Part shown: piece after piece, positions 8,318-19,069 of the stretch | Numbering within the stretch: position 1 is the stretch's first letter | How the letters are laid out: the number at the start of each line of letters is the position of its first letter | Assembly (NCBI RefSeq): GCF_022437945.1 | Contig: NZ_CP092535.1 | Coordinates: forward strand, 3,410,001-3,474,000 | Direction of reading: 5' to 3' | Source: Nocardioides sp. TF02-7 | GTDB taxonomy: Bacteria; Actinomycetota; Actinomycetes; Propionibacteriales; Nocardioidaceae | DNA length: 64,000 bases | The notes under the pieces: generated by a model | Databases searched by the model: none | Told to the model about the DNA's origin: nothing | What the model saw: only the letters and a program-made list of their open reading frames with translations | Position numbers and translations under genes: made by a program

Positions 8318-10797
8318 ATGACGAGCGCGCGACACAGCCCGGACCGGATCGCCGAGCCGTGGGGGACCCGGACGCCGTACGGTGCCGGCGCGCCGTGGCC
8401 GATCCGCGTCGACTCCTACCTCGACGGTGGGCTCTCCCACGACCAGGTCGACCGGTGGGTGCAGTCGGCGTCGATCCTGCACTCGAACGGCGACGGCATC
8501 GACATCGCCGTGAAGGGCGACCAGGTCGTCGGGGTCCGCGGCCGGGCCGTCGACCGGGTGAACCACGGGCGGCTCGACCCGAAGGACCTGTTCGGCTGGC
8601 AGGCCAACCGCTCACCCGACCGGCTCCGACGACCTCTGGTCCGTCGCGACGGAGAGCTCGTCGAGACCGACTGGGACACCGCGATGGACGCGGTGGCGGG
8701 ACGGACCAGGGAGCTCCTCGAGGAGCGCGGACCCAGCTCGATCGGCTTCTACACCACTGGTCAGCTCTTCCTGGAGGAGTACTACACCCTCGGCCTGATC
8801 GGTCGCGGCGGCATCGGCACCAACCACATGGACGGCAACACCCGGCTCTGCACGGCCACCGCCGCCGCGGCGTCTCAAGGAGTCGTTCGCCTCCGACGGC
8901 CAACCGGGTTCCTACACCGACATCGACCACGCCGACGTCATCTGTCTCTACGGGCACAACATGGCGGAGACCCAGGTCGTCACCTGGACCCGCATCCTCG
9001 ACCGGCTGGCCGGACCGAACCCGCCGGCGATCATCAGCGTCGACCCGCGGCCGACGCCTGTCGCGCGCGCCGCCGCGGAGCACGGCGTGCACCTCGCTCC
9101 ACGGCCCGGCACGAACGTGATGCTGATGAACGCCCTGCTGCACGAGATCGTCCGCAACGGCTGGGTGGACCGGGACTACGTCGAGCAGCACGCGGTCGGC
9201 TTCGACGAGCTGGAGAAGATGCTGGAGGGCTACCCGCCCGAGCGGGCCGCCGAGGTCTGCGACGTCGCTGCCGACGACATCCGGCGCGCCGCCCACGTCA
9301 TCGGCACGGCCGAACGGCTCCTCTCGACGGTGCTCCAGGGCTTCTACCAGTCGCACCAGGCCACCGCGGCGGCAGTGCAGGTCAACAACATCCACGTCGT
9401 GCGCGGCATGCTGGGTCGGCCGGGGTGCGGGGTGCTGCAGATGAACGGTCAGCCCACCGCACAGAACACGAGGGAATGCGGCGCGGACGGCGATCTCCCC
9501 GGTTTCCGAAACTGGTCCAACGACGCCCACGTCGAGGACCTGGCCCGGGTGTGGAACGTCGACCCGATGACGATCCCGCACCACGCTGCACCCACCCACC
9601 TGATGCAGATGATGCGCTACGTCGAGGACGGCTCGATCCGGTTCCTCTACGTCTCCTGCACCAACCCGGCGGTGTCGCTGCCCGAGCTGCGCCGAGTCCG
9701 GTCGGTCCTGGGCCAGGACCGGCTGTTCCTCGTGGTCCAGGACATCTTCTTGTCGGAGACCGCCCAGCTCGCAGACGTCGTCCTTCCCGCCGCGACCTGG
9801 GCTGAGAAGACCGGCACCTTCACCAACGCCGACCGCACGGTGCACCTCTCGGAGAAGGCCGTCGAACCGCCCGGTGAGGCCCGTCCGGACCTCGACATCT
9901 TCATCGACTACGCCCGCCGCCTCGACCTCCGGGACAAGGACGGTCGACCGCTGGTGAAGTGGAGCACCGCCGAAGAGGCGTTCGAGGCCTGGAAGGAGTG
10001 CACCCGGGGACGACCGTGCGACTACACCGGCATCACCTACGACAGGCTCCGTGGCGGCAGTGGCATCCAGTGGCCCTGCAACGAGGAGAACCCCGACGGC
10101 ACCGAGAGGCTCTACGCCGACGGGCAGTTCTGGGCCGCGCCCGACTACTGCGAGTCCTACGGCCGCGACATGGTCACCGGGGCGCCGGTGTCGCCGACGG
10201 AGTACCGGGCGCTCAACCCCCACGGCAAGGCGGTCATCAAGGCAGCGGAGTACCTCCCGCCCCACGAGCCCGTCTCAGAGGACTTCCCGTTCCAGCTCAT
10301 CACCGGCCGCACCCTCTACCACTTCCACACGCGCACCAAGACCGGCCGGGCGGCTCAGCTGCAGAGGGCGGCACCCGACGTCTGGGTGGAGGCCTCCGCC
10401 TCCGACGCGGCCGAGCGAGGCTGGACGGAGGGCGACGTCCTCCGCGTCTCGACCCCGCGCGGCGAGGTCACCGCCAAGCTCCGCATCACCGGCGTCCGGC
10501 GCGGCGTGCTCTTCCTGCCCTTCCACTACGGCTACTGGGACCGCGACGGCGGCCCCGGCGCCGGGGGTCACACGCGCGCGGCCAACGAGCTGACCATCAC
10601 CGACTGGGACCCTGCGTCGAAGCAGCCGCTCTTCAAGACCGCGGCGGCCGCCGCCGAGCGGATCGCAGGGGCCGACGGAGCACCCTCACCGGCGCCGACC
10701 ACCACCGCCTCACGACCGGTCGCGGACGGCGTCGTCGGCACCGTCGGCGGTCCAGACGCCCGAGCCGACGAGGCCCCTGCCCACGGAGGTGACCCGG
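8318..10797 (+). CDS. Molybdopterin-dependent oxidoreductase without N-terminal Fe-S cysteines (frameshifted)
   Basis: Large molybdenum-cofactor oxidoreductase of the nitrate reductase/formate dehydrogenase superfamily, about 830 residues. Start MTSARHSPDRIAEPWGTRTP at the ATG of 8318. The frame changes at about 8870 and resumes as LKESFASDGQPGSYTDIDHADV. The likely molybdenum-ligand Cys is in NTRLCTATAA. Bis-MGD-binding segments follow (GRPGCGVLQMNGQPTAQNTRECG, then ETAQLADVVLPAATWAEKTGTFTNADR), with the C-terminal dinucleotide-binding domain around LITGRTLYHFHTRTKTGRA. The usual CxxCxxxC [4Fe-4S] motif is replaced by SxxHxxxD (SASILHSNGDG). No small subunit or accessory gene is adjacent. 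Substrate unknown. Confidence 0.85.
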
Positions 10798-11342
10798 TGA
10801 AGCCGACCATCACGGCAGCCCTTCCGGCCTGGGCAGCAGCCCTGAGGGACGGGGAGGGGAACAAGGTCGGCGTGGTCATGGCAGCGCTCCACAGCGCCGA
10901 GACCGAGCTCGGTCAGGAGCTCGTCGCCCTGTCCGACCGACACGAGGACGACCACGAGATCTTCCACGTGGCACGGGACATCGCCCGCTGGTCCGACGAG
11001 CACGTCCGACGGTTGGCCGAGACGGGCGACGCCTACGGCGTGAGCCTGAGGCACGAACCCGCGGAGGGTGCGGACCTGATCTCGAAGGTGCGGCAGAAGG
11101 GCGCCGAGCTCACCGGACGGAGGCAGGAGACCGCGCTGCTGCTCCTTGCGGACCTGCGCCGCGTCCACACCATGGCAGCAGGGGTCTCCGTCGACTGGGA
11201 GGTGCTCGCCCAGGCGGCCCAGGTGATGAAGGACCGCCAGCTGCTGGGTCTGGCATCGGACTGCCATCCCCAGACCCTGCGCCAGCTGCGATGGGCGAAC
11301 GCCAAGATCAAGGACTCGGCCGCACAGATCATCGTCAGCTGA
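10798..11342 (+). CDS. Helical protein of unknown function in frame with the oxidoreductase
   Basis: About 180 residues beginning VKPTITAALPAWAAAL. It is rich in charged, probably helical segments with several His/Glu (ALSDRHEDDHEIFHVARD, WSDEHVRRLAE) and no membrane helix. The reading is continuous with the oxidoreductase through a low-complexity Ala/Pro/Gly linker (about 10670-10795). However, a consensus GGAGGTGA lies 4-5 bases upstream of the GTG at 10798, and out-of-frame TGA codons overlap that start. So this is probably an independent, translationally coupled gene, with the apparent fusion due to a lost frame in the linker. I do not recognise the family. Confidence 0.55.
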
Positions 11343-12011
11343 TGGGGGAGACGTCGCCCGGGGTCACGACCGTGGTGCTGCGGCCGTTCGCAACGCCGCT
11401 GCCACTCGGCTTCCTCGGCCTGTTCGTCGCCACGGCGGGATTCGCCTCCTTCCAGCTCCAGTGGGTCGAAGCCGACCAGAGCACCACCATCGCTCTGGCG
11501 GTGCTCGGCCTCACCGTTCCGGCGCAGCTGCTGGCTGCCGTCTTCGGGTTCCTCTGCCGCGACCCGATCGCCGCGACCGGCATGGGGATCCTGGCCGGGA
11601 CGTGGGCCGCTGCTGCGTTGGCGACCCTGACCTCGAGCCCGGGCGCGACCAGTCCGGGGCTCGGCATCGTCCTGCTCGCTGCCGGAGCCGCCATGCTGGT
11701 GCCCGCGTCGGCGGCCTTCGACAAGCCGGTCGCGGCGGCTGTCACTGACGCTGGCAGCGGTCCGGTTCGTCGTGACGGGCGTCGCCGAGCTCGTGGGTTC
11801 GCAGTCCTGGCTCACGGCCGCCGGTTGGGTCGGGATCGTCCTGGCGACGGTGGCGCTCTACGCGGCCGCTGCGTTCGAGCTCGAGGGCGCCCGGCAGCGC
11901 CGGGTGCTGCCCCTCGGTCGCCGGGGGTCAGCTCGGACCGCCGTCGGTGGCGAGCTCGACCAGCAGGTGGCGCAGCTCGCCCGCGAGGCCGGTGTCAGGC
12001 AGCAGCTCTGA
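11342..12011 (+). CDS. GPR1/FUN34/YaaH-like membrane protein (frameshifted)
   Basis: Integral membrane protein with about six helices. The start (MGETSPG...VVLRPFATPLPLGFLGLFVATAG) resembles the acetate-transporter family of GPR1/FUN34/YaaH proteins, which opens with a short NPxPLG-like motif before helix 1. ATG at 11342 overlaps the previous stop (TGATG). The frame changes near 11745: the second part, LTLAAVRFVVTGVAELVGS then GWVGIVLATVALYAAAAFELEG, continues the same fold to a stop at 12011. Transport substrate is not evident; assignment is by helix pattern and the N-terminal motif only. Confidence 0.6.
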
Positions 12012-12082
12012 GTGCGCCGGCTGCCTCGACCCCGTGAGTCCGCCGCTCGGCACCTCGTCGACGTACGGCACCGCTCGGATCC

Positions 12083-12671
12083 TCACCGTGCGTCGTCGAG
12101 CAGCGCGACTGCCCGGCAGGCCGCACGCACGGGCTCGTCGAGCCACTGGGGGACGGGGTCCCCGATGAGGCTGCGCACCATGCCGAGAGGGGTGTCCCGG
12201 GCGGCGAGCGCGACGATCTCCAGCCCCCGCTTGGTGACGCGGCCGTAGCGGCGGCGGGCCAGGTCGGAGAGCAGGCGGCCCACCGGAGCGTTGAGGTCGC
12301 GCAGGTCGTCCTCGAGCCCGGGCGGCGGGTCCTCGACCAGGTCGCGGTAGCGGAAGACCGTGAGCATCCGCGCGTCACGTGGGTGAGCGCGACAGAACCG
12401 CGGCACCAGCAGACCGGTCTCGACGATGGCCTCGACAGGATCGGCGACGGTGGTGATCCGGTCGAACTGCGCGTGGTAGCGGCGGACGGCGCGGATCCAG
12501 GCTGCGGCGAACAGCGCGTCGCGGGAGGCGAACCGGTGGTAGATCGAACCGGAGGGGTGCGCCGAGCAACTGGCTGACGTGCGCGACCGTGGCCGAGCGC
12601 CAGTGCTCGTGCACTGCCGCAGTTGCCCCGTCGAGGATGGCATCGGCGGTGAACTTAACCGGCTTGACCAC
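12083..12671 (-). CDS. TetR/AcrR-family transcriptional regulator (frameshifted)
   Basis: N-terminal helix-turn-helix (MVKPVKFTADAILDGATAAV, then VAHVSQLLGAPSGSIYHRF) and a helical ligand-binding domain containing RYHAQFDRITTVADPVEA and FCRAHPRDARMLTVFRYRDL. An extra C in a run at about 12555 splits the HTH from the rest; removing it restores the canonical GAPSGSIYHRF. About 196 residues, a normal TetR length. The gene is divergent from the membrane-protein gene at 12746. A perfect 7-bp inverted repeat between the two starts is the likely operator, so it probably represses itself and that neighbour. Confidence 0.85.
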
Positions 12672-12692
12672 GGCCGCATCCTACCTCCAGCC

Positions 12693-12722
12693 TAGAGACG
12701 GCCATCTAGAAGACAGTCTCTA
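12693..12722. promoter_or_regulatory. Putative TetR operator
   Basis: Inverted repeat TAGAGAC-N16-GTCTCTA in the 74-bp gap between a TetR-family gene (start 12671, minus) and a membrane-protein gene (start 12746, plus). The palindrome sits where both promoters must lie, so one bound dimer pair could control both. Shown by sequence symmetry only. Confidence 0.6.
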
Positions 12723-12745
12723 ATACCGATCTCGTGGGAGGACGG

Positions 12746-13663
12746 ATGCACGCACGCATCGAGCGCACGGCCCTGTGCCTGGTGGCGGTCGCGGTGGTGC
12801 CGTACACGGCGCTGAAGGTGCTCTGGCTGGCGGGAGGCACCGCAGGCGCCAGGACCGCGGACCAGGTGTCCGAGCTCCACAGCACCCGCATGGTCGTCGG
12901 CAACGTCGTGACCATCGGGCTCGAGCTGCTCGCGGTGGCTCTGGCGGTGGCGCTGGTCCACCCCTGGGGTCGCCGGGTCCCCGCGTGGATGGTGCTCGGG
13001 CTCGCCGCAGGAGCGACCGGACTGCTCGCGCCCATCCTCGTGGGTCTCGGTCTCGGGAGCGCGCTCCAGCTGCTCGCCGACGGCGACCTGCGCACCGGCG
13101 GCATGGAGGACATGAGTCCGTGGGTGTTCGCGGTGGCGTACGGCGGCTTCGGGCTGCTCGCCGTCGGCATCGGCCTCCTGGCGTGGCGCTACACGCTCGA
13201 CCGGTGGGGACGTGAGCTCGCGGGTCCGCCCCGCCGGCCAGGAGGGTGGGCCGTCGCGGCCGGAGCCGTGGGGTTACTGCCGTTCGGCTCGTGCATGGTG
13301 TGGTGGGGTCTGCTCGGGCCGGGGGAGAGCGGGCCGCAGGGCATGGACGCCGTCTCCCAGCGCACGGTCCTCGTGGTGTCGGGTCTGCTGGCGGTGGCCG
13401 GGTGGCTCGCACCGCTGCTGACACGTGCCTCGTCGTCGCCCAGGGCCCGGGCCGCGTGGCTGGTCACGTGGACCGGCTGCACCGCGGCCGCGATGCAGGC
13501 CGTGGCCCAGGGGCTCCTCGCCAATCGCGGCAACCCGACCCCGGTGCTGGTGCTCCTCGCCTGCCTCGCGGTGCCCGGCGCTGCGACGTACGGTCTCGCC
13601 GTCCTGCGGCGCCGTCTCAGCGAGCCGGAGGCGTCGAGGCGGCTCGAGGCCGGCGCGGCGTGA
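12746..13663 (+). CDS. Conserved polytopic membrane protein, TetR-linked
   Basis: 305-residue protein with about eight predicted membrane helices (for example LCLVAVAVVPYTALKVLWLA, VVGNVVTIGLELLAVALAVAL, GVVGLLPFGSC-like segments). No motif that I can assign to a transporter family. The ATG at 12746 has a GGGAGG ribosome binding site 4-5 bases upstream; a GTG at 12734 would put that site inside the gene. It is divergent from a TetR regulator with a shared operator, suggesting an inducible membrane protein, possibly exporter-related. The 3' end overlaps the convergent peptidase gene by about 47 bp. Confidence 0.7.
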   Translation: MHARIERTALCLVAVAVVPYTALKVLWLAGGTAGARTADQVSELHSTRMVVGNVVTIGLELLAVALAVALVHPWGRRVPAWMVLGLAAGATGLLAPILVGLGLGSALQLLADGDLRTGGMEDMSPWVFAVAYGGFGLLAVGIGLLAWRYTLDRWGRELAGPPRRPGGWAVAAGAVGLLPFGSCMVWWGLLGPGESGPQGMDAVSQRTVLVVSGLLAVAGWLAPLLTRASSSPRARAAWLVTWTGCTAAAMQAVAQGLLANRGNPTPVLVLLACLAVPGAATYGLAVLRRRLSEPEASRRLEAGAA

Positions 13664-14844
13664 CCGGGTCGCCGCACCGCCCAGGGGCGGAGAGTGCGTC
13701 CCAGTGCCACGACTCCGCGGCATACTGACGGAAGCCGAACCGGGCGGCGTGGCGCCGCAGGAACCGCCAGACCCGGCTCGCGGGGTCCTCGGCGCGCCGG
13801 TCGCACGACCGCCCACCTGTCACCCGCGTGCCTGAGAAGTCGACGGCCACTCCCAGCTGGTGCTGCGAGTGCCCGGGCGGAGCGACGAGCGTGTGGTCGC
13901 CGCGTCGGCAGCCGGGGTCCTCGCGACAGAGGTCCCGCTGGTGGCGCATCGTCCGGAAGGAGCTGTTGGCCGAGAGCCGGAGGCCTTCCCGCCGGGCTGC
14001 CTCGACCAGGGCCCGCACGGCGCCGGAGATGCGCGCGTTGACGACGGCGCGGCCCCGGGCGCCCGGCACGTGGTAGCGGCTGCTGGCGGTGCTCTCCGCT
14101 CCCGAGCTCGGGAGGTGCGGCACGGCGCACAACCGTACGGCGACGCGTCGCCCGTCGACGTAGCCCGCGCGGACCCCGACGTCGCGGGTGCCCGGTGCGC
14201 ATCGGAGTGCCGTCGAGTCCGCTCGCAGGTCGCCGACCGGGCGGGTCGGGACGGGGCGAGGCGTGAGCGTCACCGCCGACCCCGGCGGTGCGTCCCACCG
14301 TGCCCTCTCGACACGCAGGACGGTGCGCGCGAGGACGGTGCGGTCGGCCGGGCAGCCGCCGACGGGGCACGCCGCGACGGGCGGCTCGGCGGTCCCCACG
14401 TCGTCCGGGCAGGGGACGTCGGTCAGGGTTAGCGGCGCGTCCACGCCCGGGTCCAGGCGCAGCCGGCCACAGGCCTGGCCGGTGCTGGTGGTCCCGGTGA
14501 GGGGCGTCGTGCCAGGTGCCGTGGGCGACCACCAGGAGGTCGTCGGTGCCCCGCTCCTGACGGTGGAGACCGATCGACGTCGCCTTCCCGGCGAGGTACC
14601 CGCTGGCCGCGAGGCGGCGCAACCAGCGGGTCACGTCGTGGCTCGTGACCTCGAACCCCGAGGCACGGAGCAGGGCGACGGCCTCCCCGAGGTCGCGGTG
14701 CGTCCGGTGGAGCGCGTCCCGCGCCAGCTGGTCCCACCTGTCCGGGCGCGGGTCGTCGAGCGCGCGGACGACTCCGATGGCCACGACCGCCAGGACCACG
14801 CTCAGCAGTGACGACAGCGCGAGCGACGGACGACGGCCGGGCAT
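13617..14844 (-). CDS. VanY-like D,D-carboxypeptidase, M15B (frameshifted)
   Basis: Zinc peptidase of the M15B (VanY/DacB-like) family that trims D-Ala-containing cell-wall peptides. An N-terminal membrane anchor or signal (LALSSLLSVVLAVVAIGVV) is followed by a domain of unknown role. The peptidase core is at the C-terminus: SSFRTMRHQRDL, then SQHQLGVAVDFS (zinc His and Asp) and ESWHWD (zinc His). Between HGTWHDAP and LTGTTSTGQACGRL a C is missing from a C-run at about 14505, which restores one frame of about 409 residues. The start at 14844 is divergent from the PBP operon; the 175-bp gap holds LysR-type boxes, so it may belong to the same response. Confidence 0.82.
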
Positions 14845-14902
14845 GGCGGCGATCCTCGCTGTGCGGGTCCCGGGGGTCAAAGACGACCGCGACACTTCGC
14901 CG

Positions 14903-14999
14903 ATAGCCGTTCCGACTGGAGCCGGTCGAACCCGGTCATGACGAGGCGACCCTCATAGCCGATCGCTATCGACCCGGTTCGCTCATAGTCTTTGACTCT
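14903..14999. promoter_or_regulatory. LysR-type boxes in the vanY/PBP divergent promoter
   Basis: A perfect ATAG-N7-CTAT site (T-N11-A LysR geometry) lies at 14955-14969, with sequence ATAGCCGATCGCTAT. A weaker copy, ATAG-N7-CTCT, starts exactly 30 bp further (14985-14999), and a third ATAG-N7-GACT is at 14903-14917. They fill the gap between the divergent VanY-like gene and the PBP operon. The same perfect site recurs directly before the LysR gene at 19054. The spacing fits a recognition site plus activation site bound by a LysR tetramer. Confidence 0.6.
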
Positions 15000-15019
15000 G
15001 GTCAGCCCGGCCCCGGAGC

Positions 15020-16892
15020 ATGCCTGCCATGTTCCGCTCCCTGAGCATCCTGACCGCCCTCCTCCTGTCGGCCACCGGCTGCGCCCTGCTGCCGGACGAC
15101 GATCCCGAGGCCCTCGCCGACGACCTGGCCGAGGCCCTGAGCTCGCACTCCTTGGCCGAGCTGCCCCTGACCCGCGACGCCGACCGGGACCGGCACGCCG
15201 AGCTGGTCGACCCGTTGGACGGGCAGGAGCCCGAGGTCACGGTGGCCGGCGTCGACGTCGACGGCGACACTGCGGAGGTCACCCTGCGGTGGGCCTGGTC
15301 CTTCCCCCCGCAAGACGTGGCGCTACACGACGACGGTCCGGCTGGTCGACGACGGCAACCGGTGGGAGGTCGACTGGACTCCTGGCGCGCTCGTACCCGG
15401 CCTGCGTGACGGCGACCGTCTCGGGCTGTTCACGCTCGACGGCGACCGGGGGAGGATCCTCGGCCAGGACGACGTCGTGCTGGTGGAGGACCGGCCGGTG
15501 CTGCGGTACGGCCTCGACAAGACGAAGGTGAGGCCCGCACGAGCCGCCTCGAGCGCCGAGCGGATCGCCGAGGCGCTCGACATCGAGGCGTCCACCTACG
15601 TCGAGCGGGTCCGGGCCGCCGGCCCCGAGGCGTTCGTCGAGGCGCTCGTCCTCCGCGTCGAGGACGCGCGTGAGGACGTGGACCCCGGTTACGCGCAGAT
15701 CCCCGGCGCCGTGGCGATCGAGGACCAGCTGCCGCTCGCGCCGACCCGGGAGTTCGCCGCCGAGCTGCTCGGGCGGGTGGGACCGGCGACGGCCGAGATG
15801 ATCGAGGAGTCGGGCGGCGAGATCGAGGCCGGCGACGTCGTCGGGACGTCCGGCCTGCAGGCGAGGTACGACGACCGGCTGGGCGGCACCCCCGGGCTCG
15901 AGGTCGTGGCGGTGGGCGCGGACGACCGCCGCCGGCGGCTGTTCCGGGCCGCGCCCGACCACGGCCGCGACCTGGTGACCACGATCGATCCGGCCCTGCA
16001 GATGCGGGCGGAGGAGGTGCTGGCGACCCTGGGGGAGGACGGGCCGCGTTCCGCCCTCGTCGCGATCCGTCCGTCGGACGGCGAGGTGCTGGCGGTTGCC
16101 AACGGCCCGGGCAACGGGGGGCTCAACGTCGCGACGGCCGGGCAGTACGCGCCGGGCTCCACGTTCAAGGTGGTCACCGCGCTGGCGTTGCTGCGCGCCG
16201 GCGTCGAGCCCGACGACGTCGTCTCCTGCAACGACACGGTCACCGTCGACGGTCGACCGTTCGAGAACTACGACGACTACCCCGCCGGTGAGGTCGGTGA
16301 CATCACGTTCACCGCGGCCATCGCCCACTCGTGCAACACCGCCCTGATCGCCGCCCGCGACCGGCTCGGGAGCGACGACCTGCGGGCGGCGGCGGCCGCG
16401 CTGGGCCTGGGCGTGGACCACGACCTCGGCTTCCCGGCGTACTTCGGCCAGGTCCCGACGGCCTCCGGCGAGACCGAACACGCCGCTTCCCTCATCGGTC
16501 AGGGCAAGGTCCTGGCGAGCCCCATGACCATGGCCGCCGTCGCTGCCTCGATCGCCGCCGGGCGCACCGTGGTGCCGACCCTCCTGACCGGCCACCGGGT
16601 CGACCCGCCGCACCCGGACGCCCCGCTGACAGAGTCGGAGAGCCGGACCTTGCGCGAGCTGATGCGCGCGGTCGTCACCGACGGCTCGGGAGCCTTCCTC
16701 GCCGACGTCCCGGGCGAGGTGGGGGCGAAGACCGGGACGGCCGAGTACGGCGAACCCGGACCGGACCGGGCGCTCGCGACGCATGCCTGGATGATCGCCA
16801 CGCGGGAGGACCTCGCCGTCGCGGTGTTCGTCGAGACCGGCGACTCGGGCTCGGGGACCGCCGGCCCGCTCCTCGAGGAGTTCCTCCGTTGA
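15020..16892 (+). CDS. Lipoprotein class B penicillin-binding protein, MecA_N type (frameshifted)
   Basis: Cell-wall D,D-transpeptidase. A lipoprotein signal (SILTALLLSATGC) anchors it outside the membrane. An NTF2-like MecA_N domain follows, then the PBP dimerisation region (about residues 170-310) and the transpeptidase domain with SxxK in GSTFKVV, SxN in AHSCNTA and KTG in GAKTGTAEYG. About 623 residues. One extra C in the run at about 15307-15312 separates SFPP from KTWRYTTTVRLVDDGN. ATG at 15020, or more likely 15029, which has GGAG at a better distance. It overlaps the next PBP gene by 4 bp. MecA_N-type PBPs are often low-affinity for beta-lactams; that property is inference here. Confidence 0.9.
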
Positions 16893-19018
16893 ACCTGCGA
16901 CCGGGGTCCCGCGTCGCGCGCCGCGTCGCCGGGCTGGGCGTCGGCTCGGTGGCGATGGGTGTCCTGGTCGCCGGCCTGGTGCTGCCGATTGCGACCGTGG
17001 CCGGGGTGACGGCCCGCGAGCTCGCCGAGCACGTCGAGGACCTGCCGCGCGAGCTCGAGCTGGACGACCTGCCCCAGCGGAGCCGGCTGCTCGACCGTGA
17101 CGGCAACGTGATCGCGACCGTGTTCGAGCAGAACCGCGTCGTCGTCCCCCCTCGGGCGCGTCTCCCGCACGCTGGTGCAGGCCGTGCTGGCGATCGAGGA
17201 CCACCGCTTCTACCAGCACGGGGCGCTCGACGTGCACGGCACGGTACGCGCGCTCGTCAGGAACGCGGTCAGCGGCGGGGTCGTGGAGGGCGGTTCGTCG
17301 ATCACGCAGCAGCTGGTCAAGCAGACACTCGTCCACCAGGCCGACGGCCCGGCCGAGCGCCGCGCCGCGACCCAGGAGACCTTCGCACGGAAGCTGCGCG
17401 AGCTGACCTACGCGATCGGCCTGGAGAAGCGGCGCTCCAAGGACTGGATCCTGGAGCGCTACCTCAACACCGTCTACTTCGGCGACGGCGCCTACGGCAT
17501 CCAGGCGGCAGCCGAGCACTACTACGGCGTCGACGCCAGATCGCTCGACCTCAACCAGGCCGCCACGCTCGCAGGTTTGGTCCAGAACCCCACGGCGTAC
17601 GACCCGACCGACCACCCGGCACGGGCACGTGCCCGCCGTGACGTCGTCCTGGACCGGATGGCGGAGCTGGGCGTGGTCCGGCCGCACCGGGCCGCACGGG
17701 TCCAGCGGCGGGGGCTGGCGCTCGACCCGCGACGGACGCCGAACGGCTGCGTCGCGAGCGACGCCCCGTTCTTCTGCGACTACGCCCTGGAGTTCCTGTA
17801 CGCCGATCGGAGGCTCGGCGCGACACGCGAGGAGCGGCAGGAGCTGGTCCGGACCGGCGGCCTGACCATCCGCACCACGCTCGACGTCGGCTGGCAGCAG
17901 GCCGCCGACTCTGCCGTCGCGGAGCGGACCGACCCGACCGACCGTGCCATCGGCGCGCTGGCGATGACCGAACCGGGCACCGGCGAGGTGCGCGCGCTGG
18001 CCCAGTCGCGGCCGATGGGTGCCGACCGGCGCGCGGGGGAGACCTTCCTCAACCACGTCGTGCCGACGCAGTACGGCGACTCCGCCGGGTTCCAGGCGGG
18101 CTCGACGTTCAAGACGTTCGTCCTCGCCGCCGCGATCGAGCAGGGCATCCCCGCTGGACACCACCTATGTCACGCCCGACGAGGTGGTCTTCGACCAGGC
18201 CGACTTCGCCAACTGTCCCGGCGCTGCTCCGTTCAGCGGGACGTTCTCGGTCGGCAACGACGCGGTGCGCTCGTCCGGCCGCGAGAACCTCTACTCCGGC
18301 ACGCGTCGGTCCATCAACACCTTCATCCTCCGCCTCGAGCAGGAGACCGGCGTCTGCGCGCCGTTCGAGCTGGCGCGCCGGATGGGCGTCCGCCTGACGG
18401 CGCCCGACGGCGACGCGACGACCGGACCCGAGCGGGTGCCGATCTTCCCGCTCGGCGTGGCGAACGCGAGTCCTCTCGAGATGGCCGAGGCCTACGCGAC
18501 CTTCGCCGCCCGCGGCGTGCACTGCGCCTCGCGACCGGTCACCACCGTGCACGACCGGAGTGGGCGGACCGTGCTGGAGCACGAGCCCCGGTGCGAGCGC
18601 GTCATGCGTGCCTCGACCGCCGACGCCGTCAACGACGTGCTCCGCGGCGTGCTCGAACCGGGCGGCCTCGTCGCGGAGCAGGCACTGGACCAGCCCGCCG
18701 CCGGGAAGACCGGCAACAACGAGGGCCTGTCGGTCTGGTTCGTGGGCTACACCCCTGAGGTGTCCGCTGCGGCGATGATCGCCGGCGCCGACGCGGACGG
18801 GACGCCGGCCCTGCTCGACGGCACGGTGGTCGGCGGGGTCACGGTCCACGGCGCGTCGGCGACGGCCTACGCCGCGCCCATCTGGGGCGACGCGATGAGG
18901 GTCGTCGACGACGACCTCGACGGCGCCGACTTCGTCGCGCCCGACGGCGTCGCCGGCGCGGGGGGTGGAGACGCCGTCGCGGCAGGACGCCGGGCCGACC
19001 GGAAGGGCCGATCCCTGA
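16889..19018 (+). CDS. Bifunctional class A penicillin-binding protein (frameshifted)
   Basis: Peptidoglycan glycosyltransferase plus transpeptidase. An N-terminal membrane anchor (VAMGVLVAGLVLPIATVAGV) is followed by the GT51 domain with EDHRFYQHGALD, GGSSITQQLVKQ and RRSKDWILERYLNTVYFG. The transpeptidase domain has GSTFKTF (SxxK), RSINTF (SxN) and AGKTGNNEG (KTG). The frame changes near 17150 and 18152, and again in the six-G run near 18960. The last correction gives a tail VETPSRQDAGPTGRADP and a stop at 19018 instead of a read-through into the LysR gene. Length about 709 residues. Coupled to the upstream class B PBP by a 4-bp overlap. Confidence 0.9.
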
Positions 19019-19053
19019 TGGCAGGAGCCGACGCGTCTCGGAGCGGCACTTCG

Positions 19054-19068
19054 ATAGCGATCGACTAT
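19054..19068. promoter_or_regulatory. LysR box at the lysR start
   Basis: Perfect ATAG-N7-CTAT (ATAGCGATCGACTAT) ending one base before the LysR GTG start. Shares arms and central GATCG with the box at 14955. Binding here would block or tune the regulator's own expression together with the beta-lactamase gene coupled to it. Confidence 0.6.
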
Positions 19069-19069
19069 C

